This document shows, piece after piece, positions 27,445 to 36,509 of a DNA stretch of 64,000 nt. A program made the position numbers and the translations under genes. A model generated the notes under the pieces. It searched no databases and was not told the origin of the DNA. It worked only from the letters and a program-made list of their open reading frames with translations. Each line of letters begins with the position of its first letter. The first letter of the stretch is position 1. Source of the DNA: Negadavirga shengliensis (GTDB lineage Bacteria; Bacteroidota; Bacteroidia; Cytophagales; Cyclobacteriaceae); the NCBI RefSeq assembly GCF_042652345.1, contig NZ_JBHSJJ010000012.1, positions 62,001-126,000 of the forward strand. The letters run 5' to 3'.

Positions 27445-27918
27445 TTAATAACTTATGTCCAGAACCTCAAATTCCAGAACGCCCGCAGGAGCCTTGATCT
27501 GGGCCACCTCACCTACTTTTTTACCGAGCAACCCTTTACCAAAAGGAGATGCCAGGGAAATTTTATTGGCTTTTAGGTCAGCTTCCTCTTCTGAAACCAA
27601 AGTATAAGATACCGTCATCCCGTTTTTGAGATTTTTTATTTTTACGGTGCTCAATATTCCTACTTTGGAAGTGTCCAGTTTGGAGTTGTCCAAAATCCTT
27701 GCGTTACCCAGGACATTTTCGAGTTTAGCAATTTTCAACTCCAGGTGTCCCTGGGCATCTTTTGCGGCATCATATTCCGCATTTTCGCTCAGATCACCCT
27801 TATCCCTTGCCTCGGCAATTTGCTTGGCAATGTCTGCTCTTCCTTTGGTCTTTAATTCATGAAGTTCGTCCTTCAATTTTTTCAGACCCTCTTCGGTATA
27901 ATACTGTATGTTTCCCAT
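27445..27918 (-). CDS. greA: Transcription elongation factor GreA
   Basis: A 157-residue secondary-channel factor that lets RNA polymerase cleave backtracked RNA. The N-terminal coiled-coil (residues 8-75) carries the tip acidic pair in GDLSENAEYDAAKDAQG, and the C-terminal FKBP-like domain ends in GVLEFEVLDIS. Normal family length. It starts after a terminator that closes the upstream hydroxyacid dehydrogenase operon. Confidence 0.96.
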   Translation of the reverse strand: MGNIQYYTEEGLKKLKDELHELKTKGRADIAKQIAEARDKGDLSENAEYDAAKDAQGHLELKIAKLENVLGNARILDNSKLDTSKVGILSTVKIKNLKNGMTVSYTLVSEEEADLKANKISLASPFGKGLLGKKVGEVAQIKAPAGVLEFEVLDISY

Positions 27919-27952
27919 ATCAAATCATTAATTGCCTGACAATAAATAAAAT

Positions 27953-27976
27953 AACGGCCTCAACATTGAGACCGTT
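27953..27976 (-). terminator. Candidate terminator of the rsmA-mgtE-dehydrogenase operon
   Basis: aacggcctcaa (27953-27963) pairs with ttgagaccgtt (27966-27976) in an 11-bp stem with one C/A mismatch and a 2-base loop. On the minus strand a T-rich tail (ATTTTATTTATT) follows. It lies between the dehydrogenase stop and the greA start. Confidence 0.6.
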
Positions 27977-28060
27977 TCCATTTACTTCCGTTATTTTAAG
28001 ATAAACAAAGATAAAATAAGAAATCTTATTTTACAATGGATTACCCTAAAATGTAAAGTT

Positions 28061-28993
28061 TCATTCCTGCCACTCCCCTTTGATTTTGGCCACCAAAACC
28101 TGGTTGATTTTTTCGTAGGACTGATGAGTCCAGCCTGCCACATGAGGGGAAAAAAGTACGTTGGTCCGTTCTATCAATTTTTGGAAAGATAGTTTTTCCG
28201 AAGGGGTCAACGCATGAAGCTTCTCCTTCTCCAAGACATCCAAGACAGCCCCCCTCAGTTTTTTTCGTTGCAGGGCTTCATTGAGTGTGTCAAAGGAAAT
28301 AACCTCTCCCCTTGCCGTATTGATCAGGTAGATCGGTTTCCTGAAGTTCTCCAACACTTCCATGGTAAAAAAGCCCCTGGTTTCGTGCGTCAACGGCACA
28401 TGGATGCTCAACACGTCCGCTTCGGCCTGTATTTCTTCAAAACTGGCTTCCTTTACCCATTGGTCCCCAAAACCCTGTTTATACTTATCGTAAGCCAATA
28501 CCGTCACATCAAACCCCCGCAGTCTTTTTGAGAATGCACACCCCATATTGCCATATCCAAAAATTCCCACCGTCTTTCCGGCAAGTTCCTCTCCCCGGTT
28601 TCCTTCCCTATCCCAAATGCGTCTGCGCACCTGTTGATCTGCCTGGGGCAGATGATTAAATAGGGCCAGGAGCATTCCTAAAGCATGCTCAGCCACGGCA
28701 TCCCGGTTACCTTCGGGTGCATGGTAAAGTGATATTCCGCGTGGCTTGAGGTAATCCACGTCAATGTTGTCCAGGCCTGCACCTGCCCGGGCTACAAATT
28801 TCAGTTTCCCGGCATTTTCCAGCACCTCTCTGTCCAAAGGGGTTTTGGACCTGATGATTACCCCATGGTAATCTCCAATTGTTTCCAAGATTCCTTTCCG
28901 GTCGATTTCAGGCAAGTAATGAACTTCATATCCTTCTTTTTCCAGTAAAGGGACAATACCGGGATGCATTTCATCTGTGATCAGAACCTTCAT
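28061..28993 (-). CDS. D-2-hydroxyacid (3-phosphoglycerate-like) dehydrogenase
   Basis: A 310-residue NAD-dependent D-2-hydroxyacid dehydrogenase. Visible are VARAGAGLDNIDVDYL, the dinucleotide motif VGIFGYGNMGCAFSKRL, the catalytic Arg in INTARGEVI, and SPHVAGWTHQSY with the His of the family's His/Glu pair. The length fits the short form of 3-phosphoglycerate dehydrogenase without an ACT domain (SerA-like), but the substrate cannot be fixed from sequence. It is the third gene of the operon rsmA-mgtE-dehydrogenase, 15 bp after mgtE. Confidence 0.85.
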   Translation of the reverse strand: MKVLITDEMHPGIVPLLEKEGYEVHYLPEIDRKGILETIGDYHGVIIRSKTPLDREVLENAGKLKFVARAGAGLDNIDVDYLKPRGISLYHAPEGNRDAVAEHALGMLLALFNHLPQADQQVRRRIWDREGNRGEELAGKTVGIFGYGNMGCAFSKRLRGFDVTVLAYDKYKQGFGDQWVKEASFEEIQAEADVLSIHVPLTHETRGFFTMEVLENFRKPIYLINTARGEVISFDTLNEALQRKKLRGAVLDVLEKEKLHALTPSEKLSFQKLIERTNVLFSPHVAGWTHQSYEKINQVLVAKIKGEWQE

Positions 28994-29008
28994 GTTGTAA
29001 TTTTACTG

Positions 29009-30376
29009 TTATAGATTCAAAAGTAACGTGGCCACCGTAAAGTATACTGCCAGGCCCAAAAGATCATTAGCGGTGGTGATGAACGGGCCCGAGGCTACTG
29101 CCGGATTGATGCCTATTTTGTCCAGGACTATGGGTGTGAGTGTACCCATAAATGATGCCAAAAGTACCACACTGAATAAGGCTATGGCCACCACAAAGGC
29201 AAATTGTATGTCCTGACCATACATAAAAACAACGGTTGCAAGCACGAAAGCCGCCAGCACCAAACCGTTCAGGACAGCCACCAAAAGAACTTTAATAAAA
29301 CGTTTTAGCAGGCTGTCTTCAAAAACAGATTTATTGGCGAGAGACTGGACCACCAAGGTAGAAGACTGGATACCCACGTTGCCTCCTGTCGCTGTGATAA
29401 GGGGTATAAAGAAGGCAAGCGCCGTTACCGCACTAAGCCCTTCTTCAAAAAAACCTATAAAGCCGGCGCCCATAAGCCCTCCAACTATGCCTATCAACAG
29501 CCAAGGCAGTCGCGCCCTTGAAAGCCTGTATACGGAATCTGATTCTTCCACATCGTCGGTGATACCTGTCATCGCCTGGATGTCCTCCTCTGCTTGTTCC
29601 CGTATCAGGTCCAATATATCATCCACTGTAATTCTTCCTACCAACTTGTTTTTCACATTCACCACCGGTACCGCTTCAAGGTCGTATTTTCGCATGATTT
29701 CGGCCACTTCCTCCCCTTCCATGTAGGTTGGGACAGAAATAATATTATCCTCGTACAGGTCACCGATTCTGGTTTCCGACGATGCCAGAATGATTTTTTT
29801 GAGCGCCACCCGCCCTATAAGCTTCTCTTTGTTGTCCACCACATAGATGGAATAAATCTTATCGACATTTTCGGCCTGTCTGCGAATCTCTTCTATGGTC
29901 TGTACCACGGTCCAATTCAGGTTGGCCTTAATGAATTCCTTGGCCATCAAACCACCTGCACTGTCCTCATCATACCGCAACAATTCGATAATGTGCAGGG
30001 ACTTTTCTTTTTGTTCAAGTTGGCTGATCACCGCTTCCCTGTCCTTGACCACCAGCTGGTTGAGGATATCCACCGCATCGTCGGACTCCATATGATCAAT
30101 CAGGGTCGCCAACTCCGAGGGCTCCATAGCCTTGATGACTTTGTATTGCGGATCTTCATCAAGTTCTATTAGAATATCCGCCGAATAACCCGGATCAAGC
30201 GTACGGAGTACAAACAGAGCTTCTTCCATGTTAAGCTCATCCAAAATGGCCGCAATGTCAGCCTTTTTGGCTCCTTCCATGGATTCCCTGATGAAGGACA
30301 CGTTCTCCTCCGCAATGCTCTCGCGCAAGTGTTCCAGGTATTCCTTGGAAAGCTCAAATATTTTTACTGTTTCCAC
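29009..30376 (-). CDS. mgtE: Magnesium transporter MgtE
   Basis: A 455-residue Mg2+ channel/transporter. In order: the helical MgtE N domain (about 20-130, KADIAAILDELNMEEALFVL, HMESDDAVDIL), two CBS domains (about 135-255) ending in VGRITVDDILDLIREQAEED, a linker (EDIQAMTGITDDVEESDSVY) and five membrane helices (about 285-455), with GNVGIQSSTLVVQSLA and INPAVASGPFITTANDLLGL as pore signatures. The cytoplasmic domains gate the channel by sensing Mg2+ in studied members. Translation starts at a GTG that overlaps the rsmA end by 13 bp. Confidence 0.95.
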   Translation of the reverse strand: METVKIFELSKEYLEHLRESIAEENVSFIRESMEGAKKADIAAILDELNMEEALFVLRTLDPGYSADILIELDEDPQYKVIKAMEPSELATLIDHMESDDAVDILNQLVVKDREAVISQLEQKEKSLHIIELLRYDEDSAGGLMAKEFIKANLNWTVVQTIEEIRRQAENVDKIYSIYVVDNKEKLIGRVALKKIILASSETRIGDLYEDNIISVPTYMEGEEVAEIMRKYDLEAVPVVNVKNKLVGRITVDDILDLIREQAEEDIQAMTGITDDVEESDSVYRLSRARLPWLLIGIVGGLMGAGFIGFFEEGLSAVTALAFFIPLITATGGNVGIQSSTLVVQSLANKSVFEDSLLKRFIKVLLVAVLNGLVLAAFVLATVVFMYGQDIQFAFVVAIALFSVVLLASFMGTLTPIVLDKIGINPAVASGPFITTANDLLGLAVYFTVATLLLNL

Positions 30377-31146
30377 GATGCTTCCAGTTTATTGGTGAGA
30401 TAAACAAACTCCTGAACCCCCAGCCGTTCTGCTCTCAAATCCAACATTTCATCGTCCTTGAACGCGTCACTCAAACCAAGGGGCTTAAGTGCATTTCTAA
30501 GCGTCTTTCTTCTGGTGCTGAATGCCTGTTTGACAACCTTGAAGAACAGTTTTTCATCACACTCCAACCGGCTTGCCGTGTTCCGCTTCAAGCGGATCAC
30601 CCCGCTTTCCACTTTAGGCGGGGGATCAAAAACCGTGGGAGGAACAGAAAAAAGGTACTCAATGTCATAATAAGCCTGCAATAGAACACTCAGTATCCCA
30701 TAAGTTTTGTTCCCTTTCTTTGCCGACAACCTTTGTGCCACTTCCTTTTGCAACATGCATACGACTTCGGTGACTTTTTGCCTGCACGCCAGTATCTTGA
30801 AAAATATTTGGGATGATATATTGTAGGGAAAGTTCCCTACCACTATCAGCTTGTCGTCAAAAAGGTTGTCCAGGTTGAGTTTCAAAAAATCTCCCTCCAG
30901 GGTTTGGTTCCTTATCGATGGGTATTTTTCATGCAGGTATAGAACCGATTCCCTGTCAATTTCCACCAGATAAAGGTCCCAGGGTTTCAAAAGCAGAAAG
31001 TCTGTCAAGACACCCATTCCCGGTCCTATTTCCAGCACTTGTCTGGTCCCAAGATGGCCGGTAACAGCATCAGCTGTCCTTTCAGCTATACCCAGGTCAG
31101 TAAGAAAATGCTGTCCTAAATGCTTTTTTGCCCTGACTTTTCCCAT
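30364..31146 (-). CDS. rsmA: 16S rRNA dimethyladenosine methyltransferase
   Basis: A 260-residue KsgA/RsmA enzyme that dimethylates two adjacent adenines at the 3' end of 16S rRNA. Signatures are KKHLGQHFLTD at the N-terminus, the SAM motif VLEIGPGMGVLTDFLL, DYL-type loop LVEIDRES, and the catalytic NFPYNISSQIFFKIL. I start at the ATG 31146 directly before GKVRAKKHLGQHF; the frame is open to 31293 but that extension has no family similarity. First gene of the operon with mgtE and the dehydrogenase. Confidence 0.95.
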   Translation of the reverse strand: MGKVRAKKHLGQHFLTDLGIAERTADAVTGHLGTRQVLEIGPGMGVLTDFLLLKPWDLYLVEIDRESVLYLHEKYPSIRNQTLEGDFLKLNLDNLFDDKLIVVGNFPYNISSQIFFKILACRQKVTEVVCMLQKEVAQRLSAKKGNKTYGILSVLLQAYYDIEYLFSVPPTVFDPPPKVESGVIRLKRNTASRLECDEKLFFKVVKQAFSTRRKTLRNALKPLGLSDAFKDDEMLDLRAERLGVQEFVYLTNKLEASWKQ

Positions 31147-31185
31147 AAGAATGCGGTTATGATAGATTAGGGAATTTTCACATGC

Positions 31186-31193
31186 CAAAAGTA
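31186..31193 (-). promoter_or_regulatory. Candidate -7 promoter box for rsmA
   Basis: On the minus strand this reads TACTTTTG, a full TAnnTTTG match, 40 bases before the chosen rsmA ATG. It supports the short start. No clear -33 TTTG is seen. Confidence 0.35.
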
Positions 31194-31410
31194 AGACAAT
31201 ATTATGGAACCTCCATGTACTGAATTGATGTATATACCACAAAAAACAGGCGGTTAGCTGCTGTTTTATGCACCTGGGACCCTCCCTCACCATTATTTAC
31301 ATTCCCTGCGAGTTTAAATAGGCTTGTTTAGGCAGAAATGACTAAATTGCCACATTAAACTTTAAACCCATTCCTTGTTATTTCTTATTTTATAAAAGAA
31401 GACATCCACG

Positions 31411-32430
31411 ATGAATATAAAGAAACACAAACCCGTAGTAGGAATCAGCATCGGAGACATCAACGGGATCGGAGCGGAAGTGACCATGAAAGCCCTGCTG
31501 GACAACAGGCTTCAAAAGATGATTACACCGGTAATCTATGGTCATGGAAAGGCCCTGACTTATTATAGAAAGCATTTGGGGATGGAGGATTTCAATTTTA
31601 TGCAGGTAAGGAGTATAGAAGACATCCACCACAAAAAAATCAATGTGATCAATGTGGTACAGGAATGTCCGGAGGTTATCCCCGGAGTAGAAACCCAGGA
31701 AGCGGGTAAAATGGCTTTGGGGTCGCTGGATCAATGCATAGTGGATCTTAAAAACAACCAGTTGGATGCCCTGGTGACCGCCCCTCTTAACAAAAACAAC
31801 ATCCATACACCCGAGAACAACTTTATAGGTCATACCGAGTACTTGATGGAGGCTTTTGAAACGCCCAAAAGCATGATGTTTATGGTCTCCGAAGACATGA
31901 GAGTAGGCTTGATTACAAGCCATATTCCCCTAAAGGAAGTGGCCGGGAGCATCACTGCCACCAATATCAAGGAAAAGCTTCTCCTGATGCTCCGGTCACT
32001 CGAAGAAGATTTCGGTATCTCGAAACCAAAAGTTGCCGTGCTTGGCCTCAACCCACATGCCGGAGAAGATGGGCTGTTGGGAAAAGAGGAAGTAGACATC
32101 ATCCTCCCGGTAGTCAAAGAATTTAAAGAACAGGGCAGCCTGGTTTTCGGACCTTACCCTTCTGATGGTTTTTTTGGAATGATGCATCATAAAAAATTCG
32201 ATGGCATCCTGGCCATGTACCACGATCAGGGCCTCATCCCTTTCAAAACCGTTTCCTTTGAAACCGGCGTGAATTTTACTGCTGGCCTTCCCATCATCCG
32301 AACCAGCCCGGACCACGGCACAGCTTATAATATTGCAGGAAAAAATATAGCCGATGAAGGATCCATGAGGTCGGCCATTTATTTGGCACACGACCTGATC
32401 AAAAGGAAGGGGGATTGGCCGGAAGAATAA
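31411..32430 (+). CDS. pdxA: 4-hydroxythreonine-4-phosphate dehydrogenase
   Basis: A 339-residue PdxA that oxidises 4-phosphohydroxy-L-threonine in vitamin B6 synthesis. It shows GISIGDINGIGAEV, LVTAPLNKNNIH, the metal-binding His in FIGHTEYL and in YHDQGLIPFK, and the conserved C-terminal FTAGLPIIRTSPDHGTAYNIAG. Divergent from rsmA across a 264-bp gap with no other recognisable gene, and 76 bp before the DUF177 gene. Confidence 0.95.
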   Translation: MNIKKHKPVVGISIGDINGIGAEVTMKALLDNRLQKMITPVIYGHGKALTYYRKHLGMEDFNFMQVRSIEDIHHKKINVINVVQECPEVIPGVETQEAGKMALGSLDQCIVDLKNNQLDALVTAPLNKNNIHTPENNFIGHTEYLMEAFETPKSMMFMVSEDMRVGLITSHIPLKEVAGSITATNIKEKLLLMLRSLEEDFGISKPKVAVLGLNPHAGEDGLLGKEEVDIILPVVKEFKEQGSLVFGPYPSDGFFGMMHHKKFDGILAMYHDQGLIPFKTVSFETGVNFTAGLPIIRTSPDHGTAYNIAGKNIADEGSMRSAIYLAHDLIKRKGDWPEE

Positions 32431-32444
32431 ATTAAACCAAGGGG

Positions 32445-32475
32445 TTTCTTTAATTAAATTATTTATGTAAATTTG
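32445..32475 (+). promoter_or_regulatory. Candidate promoter of the DUF177-rpmF operon
   Basis: TTTC (32445-32448), a spacer of exactly 19 bases and TAAATTTG (32468-32475). The -7 box is a full match to TAnnTTTG and the -33 box matches three of four bases. Confidence 0.5.
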
Positions 32476-32506
32476 CGGTCTTAATTCAGAATGAAGAAGG
32501 AAGAGG

Positions 32507-33067
32507 GTGAAATTCTTGAGGAAATTTGATATTGACATCATCCGCCTGAAAGAGGGAGAGCATCAGTACCGTTTTGAAATAGACCAAGCGTTTCTGGACT
32601 ATTTTAAAAATGTTAATGAGCATATTTCCGATACTGATCTTGCTGCGGAAGTTACCCTGGACAAAAGGATCAACCTCATCGAGGCTAAATTCGAAATCAG
32701 GGGGACGGTGGAACTGACCTGTGACCGGAGTCTGGAGCTTTTCAACTATCCCATGGCTGTCATTCAAAAAGTGATCTACAAATATGGGCAGGAAGAAAAG
32801 GAAATCAATGAGGAGATCATCATGATCACCCGGGACACGCCCAGTATCAATGTGGCTCAGTTGATTTATGAATTCATCATGCTCGCCATTCCTGCAAAAA
32901 AAATACATCCTGACTACTTGGAGGATATCGATGACGAGGAATTTGACCAGGAAGGAAAGATCGTATATTCCGCCACAAAAGAGGAGGTAAATGGCGGAAA
33001 TGAAGAAGATGAACATAAGGAGAATCCCTTATGGGAAGCATTGAAAAAATTAAAGAATAAAGAATAA
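32507..33067 (+). CDS. DUF177 (YceD-like) protein
   Basis: A 186-residue DUF177 protein, the family usually encoded before rpmF and linked to 23S rRNA accumulation in E. coli and plants. The core is RKFDIDIIRLKEGEHQYRFE, then RGTVELTCDRSLELFNYPM with a single Cys where many members have a CxxC, and a very acidic C-terminal region (DIDDEEFDQEGK, GGNEEDEHKENPLWEALKKL). The start is uncertain: GTG at 32507 has the purine-rich aggaagagg right against it, whereas TTG at 32516 has that site at a normal distance. rpmF follows after 21 bp. Confidence 0.88.
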   Translation: MKFLRKFDIDIIRLKEGEHQYRFEIDQAFLDYFKNVNEHISDTDLAAEVTLDKRINLIEAKFEIRGTVELTCDRSLELFNYPMAVIQKVIYKYGQEEKEINEEIIMITRDTPSINVAQLIYEFIMLAIPAKKIHPDYLEDIDDEEFDQEGKIVYSATKEEVNGGNEEDEHKENPLWEALKKLKNKE

Positions 33068-33088
33068 TCTAAAAATTTTATACTAGAT

Positions 33089-33280
33089 ATGGCACATCCT
33101 AAACGGAAAATTTCGAAAACCAGAAGAGATAAAAGAAGGACACATTACAAATTAAATGCCCCAGGCTTGGCTCAGTGTCCCACTACTGGTGAATTCCACC
33201 TGCCTCACAGGGCATTTTGGCTGGACGGCAAACTTTATTATAAAGGTCAGGTAATTATAGAAAAAGAAGGTGTGGCTTAG
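33089..33280 (+). CDS. rpmF: 50S ribosomal protein L32
   Basis: A 63-residue L32 of the large ribosomal subunit, starting MAHPKRKISKTRRDKRRTHY, the standard N-terminus. Only one Cys (AQCPTTGEFHLPHR) remains, so this is a zinc-free form. It is second in the operon with DUF177. The plsX and fabH genes that usually follow rpmF are absent; instead a terminator closes the operon. Confidence 0.96.
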   Translation: MAHPKRKISKTRRDKRRTHYKLNAPGLAQCPTTGEFHLPHRAFWLDGKLYYKGQVIIEKEGVA

Positions 33281-33309
33281 AATCAGGCTTCTTTTTTATT
33301 AAAACTCCC

Positions 33310-33337
33310 AAGAGCCATCTATTCGGATGGCTCTTTT
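33310..33337 (+). terminator. Intrinsic terminator after rpmF
   Basis: aagagccatc (33310-33319) pairs with gatggctctt (33326-33335) in a 10-bp stem with a 6-base loop, followed by TT and a T-rich stretch. Confidence 0.8.
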
Positions 33338-33528
33338 CATTTTAAGGGTTTACAACGCGTTCTGAATCAACCCCGAAAATGAGTCCCATGCGGGAAAAGC
33401 AGGGGAATGGATCAGGATAAGGTTCGGTTTATTGGCCAATACCGGGGGCTACGCCCACTGATTGAAGCGAAGGAAGCTTTGAAGCGGCTTCGGCCGGCTT
33501 CTGTCCCCTGTTCCCCGTTCCCCGTCTT
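33338..33528. other. Non-coding stretch with GAAGC repeats and C-runs
   Basis: No gene is visible between the rpmF terminator and the end of the next minus-strand gene. The stretch holds repeated GAAGC/GCTTC words that can fold on themselves (33464-33500), then three CCCC runs at 33505-33508, 33513-33516 and 33520-33523. It may be remnant repeat DNA. Confidence 0.4.
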
Positions 33529-35091
33529 CTACTTTTCCATACTCTTGATTTTCTCCCTGAATTTTTCCTGAATAACCTCCTGTACAGGCCTATTTTCAAT
33601 CTTGCTCTCCAACCATGAGATAATGTCCAGGTATAAGAAGGCCCTTTTTTCATAAGGATGTTGTTCAAAGGGCTTCAGCTTCTCTTTTAGTTCCACAAAA
33701 GCCCCTTTTAACTCATAATCATAAATTCTGCTGAGCTGCCTCACGAAAAACATCATCTCTTTTTGTACCTGATGCAGGTCGTCCATTTTTATTAAAAACC
33801 GGTAGACATTTTTGATTTGCTTCTCCATATCCTCGTCCAATCCCGCCTCATAACTGGCTATCAACTTCAATATATGGGCAAAACACTGCAAATCCTCACT
33901 TAAACCTTCGTAGTTGGATTTGATGACTTCATTCAAATAATGGATGGCATTCAGATTATCCCCGCTACCAAAATAAAGACAGGCCACTTTATAATTCATC
34001 ACCATCAGGTGATGCATATCCATTTTGCTTCTTAGGTCTTTCATCTCGCTCAAAAAAGCAGGGACTATCTCTTTTAAACCTTTTGAAAATTCACCTGTCA
34101 TAAAATGCATATTGATTTGGTTTGAATAGAGGTATAGGAAGGCCAACACCCGGCAGTTGTCATCCATTATGAAACCCTTGGTTTCCAGACTCTTCCTGAA
34201 CTCCTCCAGCACTTCGGTAAATCTACCATAATAACCCAGGTAAAAAAGCGTATCCAACAGGTAATGATAGGCCTTCAGATAATTGCCGGTGGCCACTTTC
34301 TTCATCTGGGGAGCCGCGTTAAAAAGATCGACCCACCTCTGGGCGGCCCTGTAACATAAAGGAAAATCCTGAATAATATGAAAATACCAGACTTGGGCCT
34401 GATAAAGATACATTTTCTCATAAAATCCCAGTGAGGACAGGTTGTATTCAGGCATATTGCTACTGTAAAACTTCTCCAACATTTCCCTGTTTTCCTTATC
34501 CTTAATGTAGCCTGTCTTCAGATAAAACCCGTAAAGCTGTAGGGAAAGATTGGAAAACCTGTTTTTCAGGGATACTTTATCGGTCAACTGGATGGTTTGG
34601 GCACTTAGGACTTCTGCCCGGTTTCTCATGCTCCGCGTGATATGCTGCGATTCTATCACCTTTTCAAGTTCGACTATCCGCAACATGACCGTGTCCAGAG
34701 AATACTGGGCCGCTACCTGTTTCGCCTTGTCAAGGATTTTCAAGCTCTGCATATAAAGCCCTTTGTTGAACAATATCCTGGCAAAATCAATCTGTTCATT
34801 CAACTGAAGTTCCACGTTTCTGTCTGCATATAATAACCTCAAACTGGTTAATATCTGTTTATACAGGTGAGCCTTCATATTGGACAGCTGCTTTTTGCTT
34901 ACCGGAGTCTTTTTAAAAAGAATACCCTCATTGTATTCAGGCATCCTATCCAAAGCATCAAACAACAACAGGTATTTGGCATCCTGGTTGGCCTCCAATC
35001 GATGCGCAAAAAGTTTAAAATTACGTTTTTCGGAGGAGGAAAGGGTCTCGACCAATTCAAAAAGAAAATCTTTTTTAGGGTTGGGAATCAT
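33529..35091 (-). CDS. Helical-repeat (TPR-like) cytoplasmic protein
   Basis: I do not recognise a named family. The 520-residue protein has no signal peptide or membrane helix and is almost wholly alpha-helical, rich in Leu, Tyr, Phe and Lys. It starts NPKKDFLFELVETLSSSEKR, then has helix pairs with TPR-like spacing (FARILFNKGLYMQSLKILDK, YHYLLDTLFYLGYYGRFTEV, VACLYFGSGDNLNAIHYLNE). Proteins of this build are found across Cytophagales as unannotated conserved genes. It is monocistronic and divergent from leuA. A scaffold or regulatory role is only a guess. Confidence 0.8.
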   Translation of the reverse strand: MIPNPKKDFLFELVETLSSSEKRNFKLFAHRLEANQDAKYLLLFDALDRMPEYNEGILFKKTPVSKKQLSNMKAHLYKQILTSLRLLYADRNVELQLNEQIDFARILFNKGLYMQSLKILDKAKQVAAQYSLDTVMLRIVELEKVIESQHITRSMRNRAEVLSAQTIQLTDKVSLKNRFSNLSLQLYGFYLKTGYIKDKENREMLEKFYSSNMPEYNLSSLGFYEKMYLYQAQVWYFHIIQDFPLCYRAAQRWVDLFNAAPQMKKVATGNYLKAYHYLLDTLFYLGYYGRFTEVLEEFRKSLETKGFIMDDNCRVLAFLYLYSNQINMHFMTGEFSKGLKEIVPAFLSEMKDLRSKMDMHHLMVMNYKVACLYFGSGDNLNAIHYLNEVIKSNYEGLSEDLQCFAHILKLIASYEAGLDEDMEKQIKNVYRFLIKMDDLHQVQKEMMFFVRQLSRIYDYELKGAFVELKEKLKPFEQHPYEKRAFLYLDIISWLESKIENRPVQEVIQEKFREKIKSMEK

Positions 35092-35231
35092 ATTTTATTT
35101 TATCGTAACTACTTTTAAATCATCAATTTATATGAATAAAACAGCAATCAGGTGTCGGACATATAAAGTTAATTCAATTTTTGCTCAAAGCGTAAGGTTT
35201 TATTTTAGAAATTGATAAAAACGAGAGAAAT

Positions 35232-36404
35232 ATGGATGACAATCAAGTATTGATCTTTGACACCACCTTGAGGGACGGAGAACAGGTCCCCGGCTGTAAG
35301 CTTAACACCCCCCAAAAAATTGAAATCGCCCAGCAACTTGAGCTACTGGGTGTGGACGTGATTGAAGCCGGATTCCCCATCTCGAGTCCCGGGGATTTCA
35401 AATCAGTAATAGAAATCTCAAAAAACGTGCAGAATGCTATTATTTGCGGGCTCTCACGAGGCGTAAAAAAAGACATAGAAGTGGCCGCTGAGGCTTTGCA
35501 ATATGCTAAAAGACCAAGAATTCACACGGGTATAGGCACATCGGACCACCACATTAAATTTAAATTCAAAAGCAACAGGGAACGCATTTTGGAATGGGCC
35601 GCAGAGGCCGTCGCCCACGCTAAAAACCTCGTGGAAGATGTGGAGTTCTATGCAGAAGATGCCGGAAGAACCGACAATGAATACCTCGCAAGGGTATGTG
35701 AAGCAGCCATCAAAGCAGGGGCCACAGTATTGAATATTCCCGACACCACCGGATATTGCCTCCCCGATGAATATGGAGCCAAAATAAAATACCTTGTCGA
35801 CAATGTAAGAGGTATCGAGAACGTCATCATCTCTGCCCATTGTCATAACGATCTTGGCTTGGCAACGGCCAATGCGATATCAGCCGTCATGAATGGCGCC
35901 AGGCAGGTGGAATGTACGGTGAATGGCATCGGAGAAAGGGCAGGAAACACTTCCCTGGAAGAAGTAGCCATGATCATCAAACAGCATCCCCGCCTCAATG
36001 TTTTTAATCGTATCAATTCCAAACTTCTGAATCCCATCAGCAGGCTTGTGGCAGAAAGAATGGGCATGATGGTCCAGCCCAACAAAGCCATAGTCGGATC
36101 CAACGCCTTCGCCCACTCCTCAGGAATTCATCAGGATGGTGTCATCAAGAACCGTGAAACTTACGAAATCATCGATCCGGTCGATGTGGGTGTTAATGAG
36201 TCCATGATCGTGTTAACCGCCAGAAGCGGAAGGGCGGCATTGGCTTATCGATCCCATAAACTCGGTTATACCTTAACCAAACTCGAACTGGACAAAGTAT
36301 ATGACGTCTTTCTGGACTATGCCGACCGAAAAAAAGAGGTGGTGGATGAGGACATCCATCAAATCATAGACGATGCCAAAATCGGCCATAAGCTCGAAGC
36401 TTAA
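35232..36404 (+). CDS. leuA: 2-isopropylmalate synthase, short form
   Basis: A 390-residue member of the DRE-TIM metallolyase family: DTTLRDGEQVPG at residues 10-21, metal-binding His pair in SAHCHNDLGLA, and NGIGERAGNTSLEE. It condenses acetyl-CoA with 2-oxoisovalerate in leucine synthesis, if the assignment is right. The C-terminal allosteric LeuA dimer domain (leucine feedback) is absent, so the protein is about 110 residues shorter than usual full-length LeuA. No leuBCD or ilv genes are near. Homocitrate synthase or citramalate synthase are alternatives; the sequence FPISSPGDFKSV favours isopropylmalate synthase. Confidence 0.82.
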   Translation: MDDNQVLIFDTTLRDGEQVPGCKLNTPQKIEIAQQLELLGVDVIEAGFPISSPGDFKSVIEISKNVQNAIICGLSRGVKKDIEVAAEALQYAKRPRIHTGIGTSDHHIKFKFKSNRERILEWAAEAVAHAKNLVEDVEFYAEDAGRTDNEYLARVCEAAIKAGATVLNIPDTTGYCLPDEYGAKIKYLVDNVRGIENVIISAHCHNDLGLATANAISAVMNGARQVECTVNGIGERAGNTSLEEVAMIIKQHPRLNVFNRINSKLLNPISRLVAERMGMMVQPNKAIVGSNAFAHSSGIHQDGVIKNRETYEIIDPVDVGVNESMIVLTARSGRAALAYRSHKLGYTLTKLELDKVYDVFLDYADRKKEVVDEDIHQIIDDAKIGHKLEA

Positions 36405-36509
36405 TCAACATTTCAAAACCAATTCGGTCTTTCTTGGCGGTCAAAATATGCCCATGAAAGCCGATAAGACGCTTCCTTTTTCACATTTTCCGAGTCGTTC
36501 GAACAAAAA

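Noticed and set aside
33429..33668. 79-residue Arg-rich minus-strand open frame
   Set aside because: It overlaps the end of the helical-repeat gene in another frame and reads through the repeat-like stretch.
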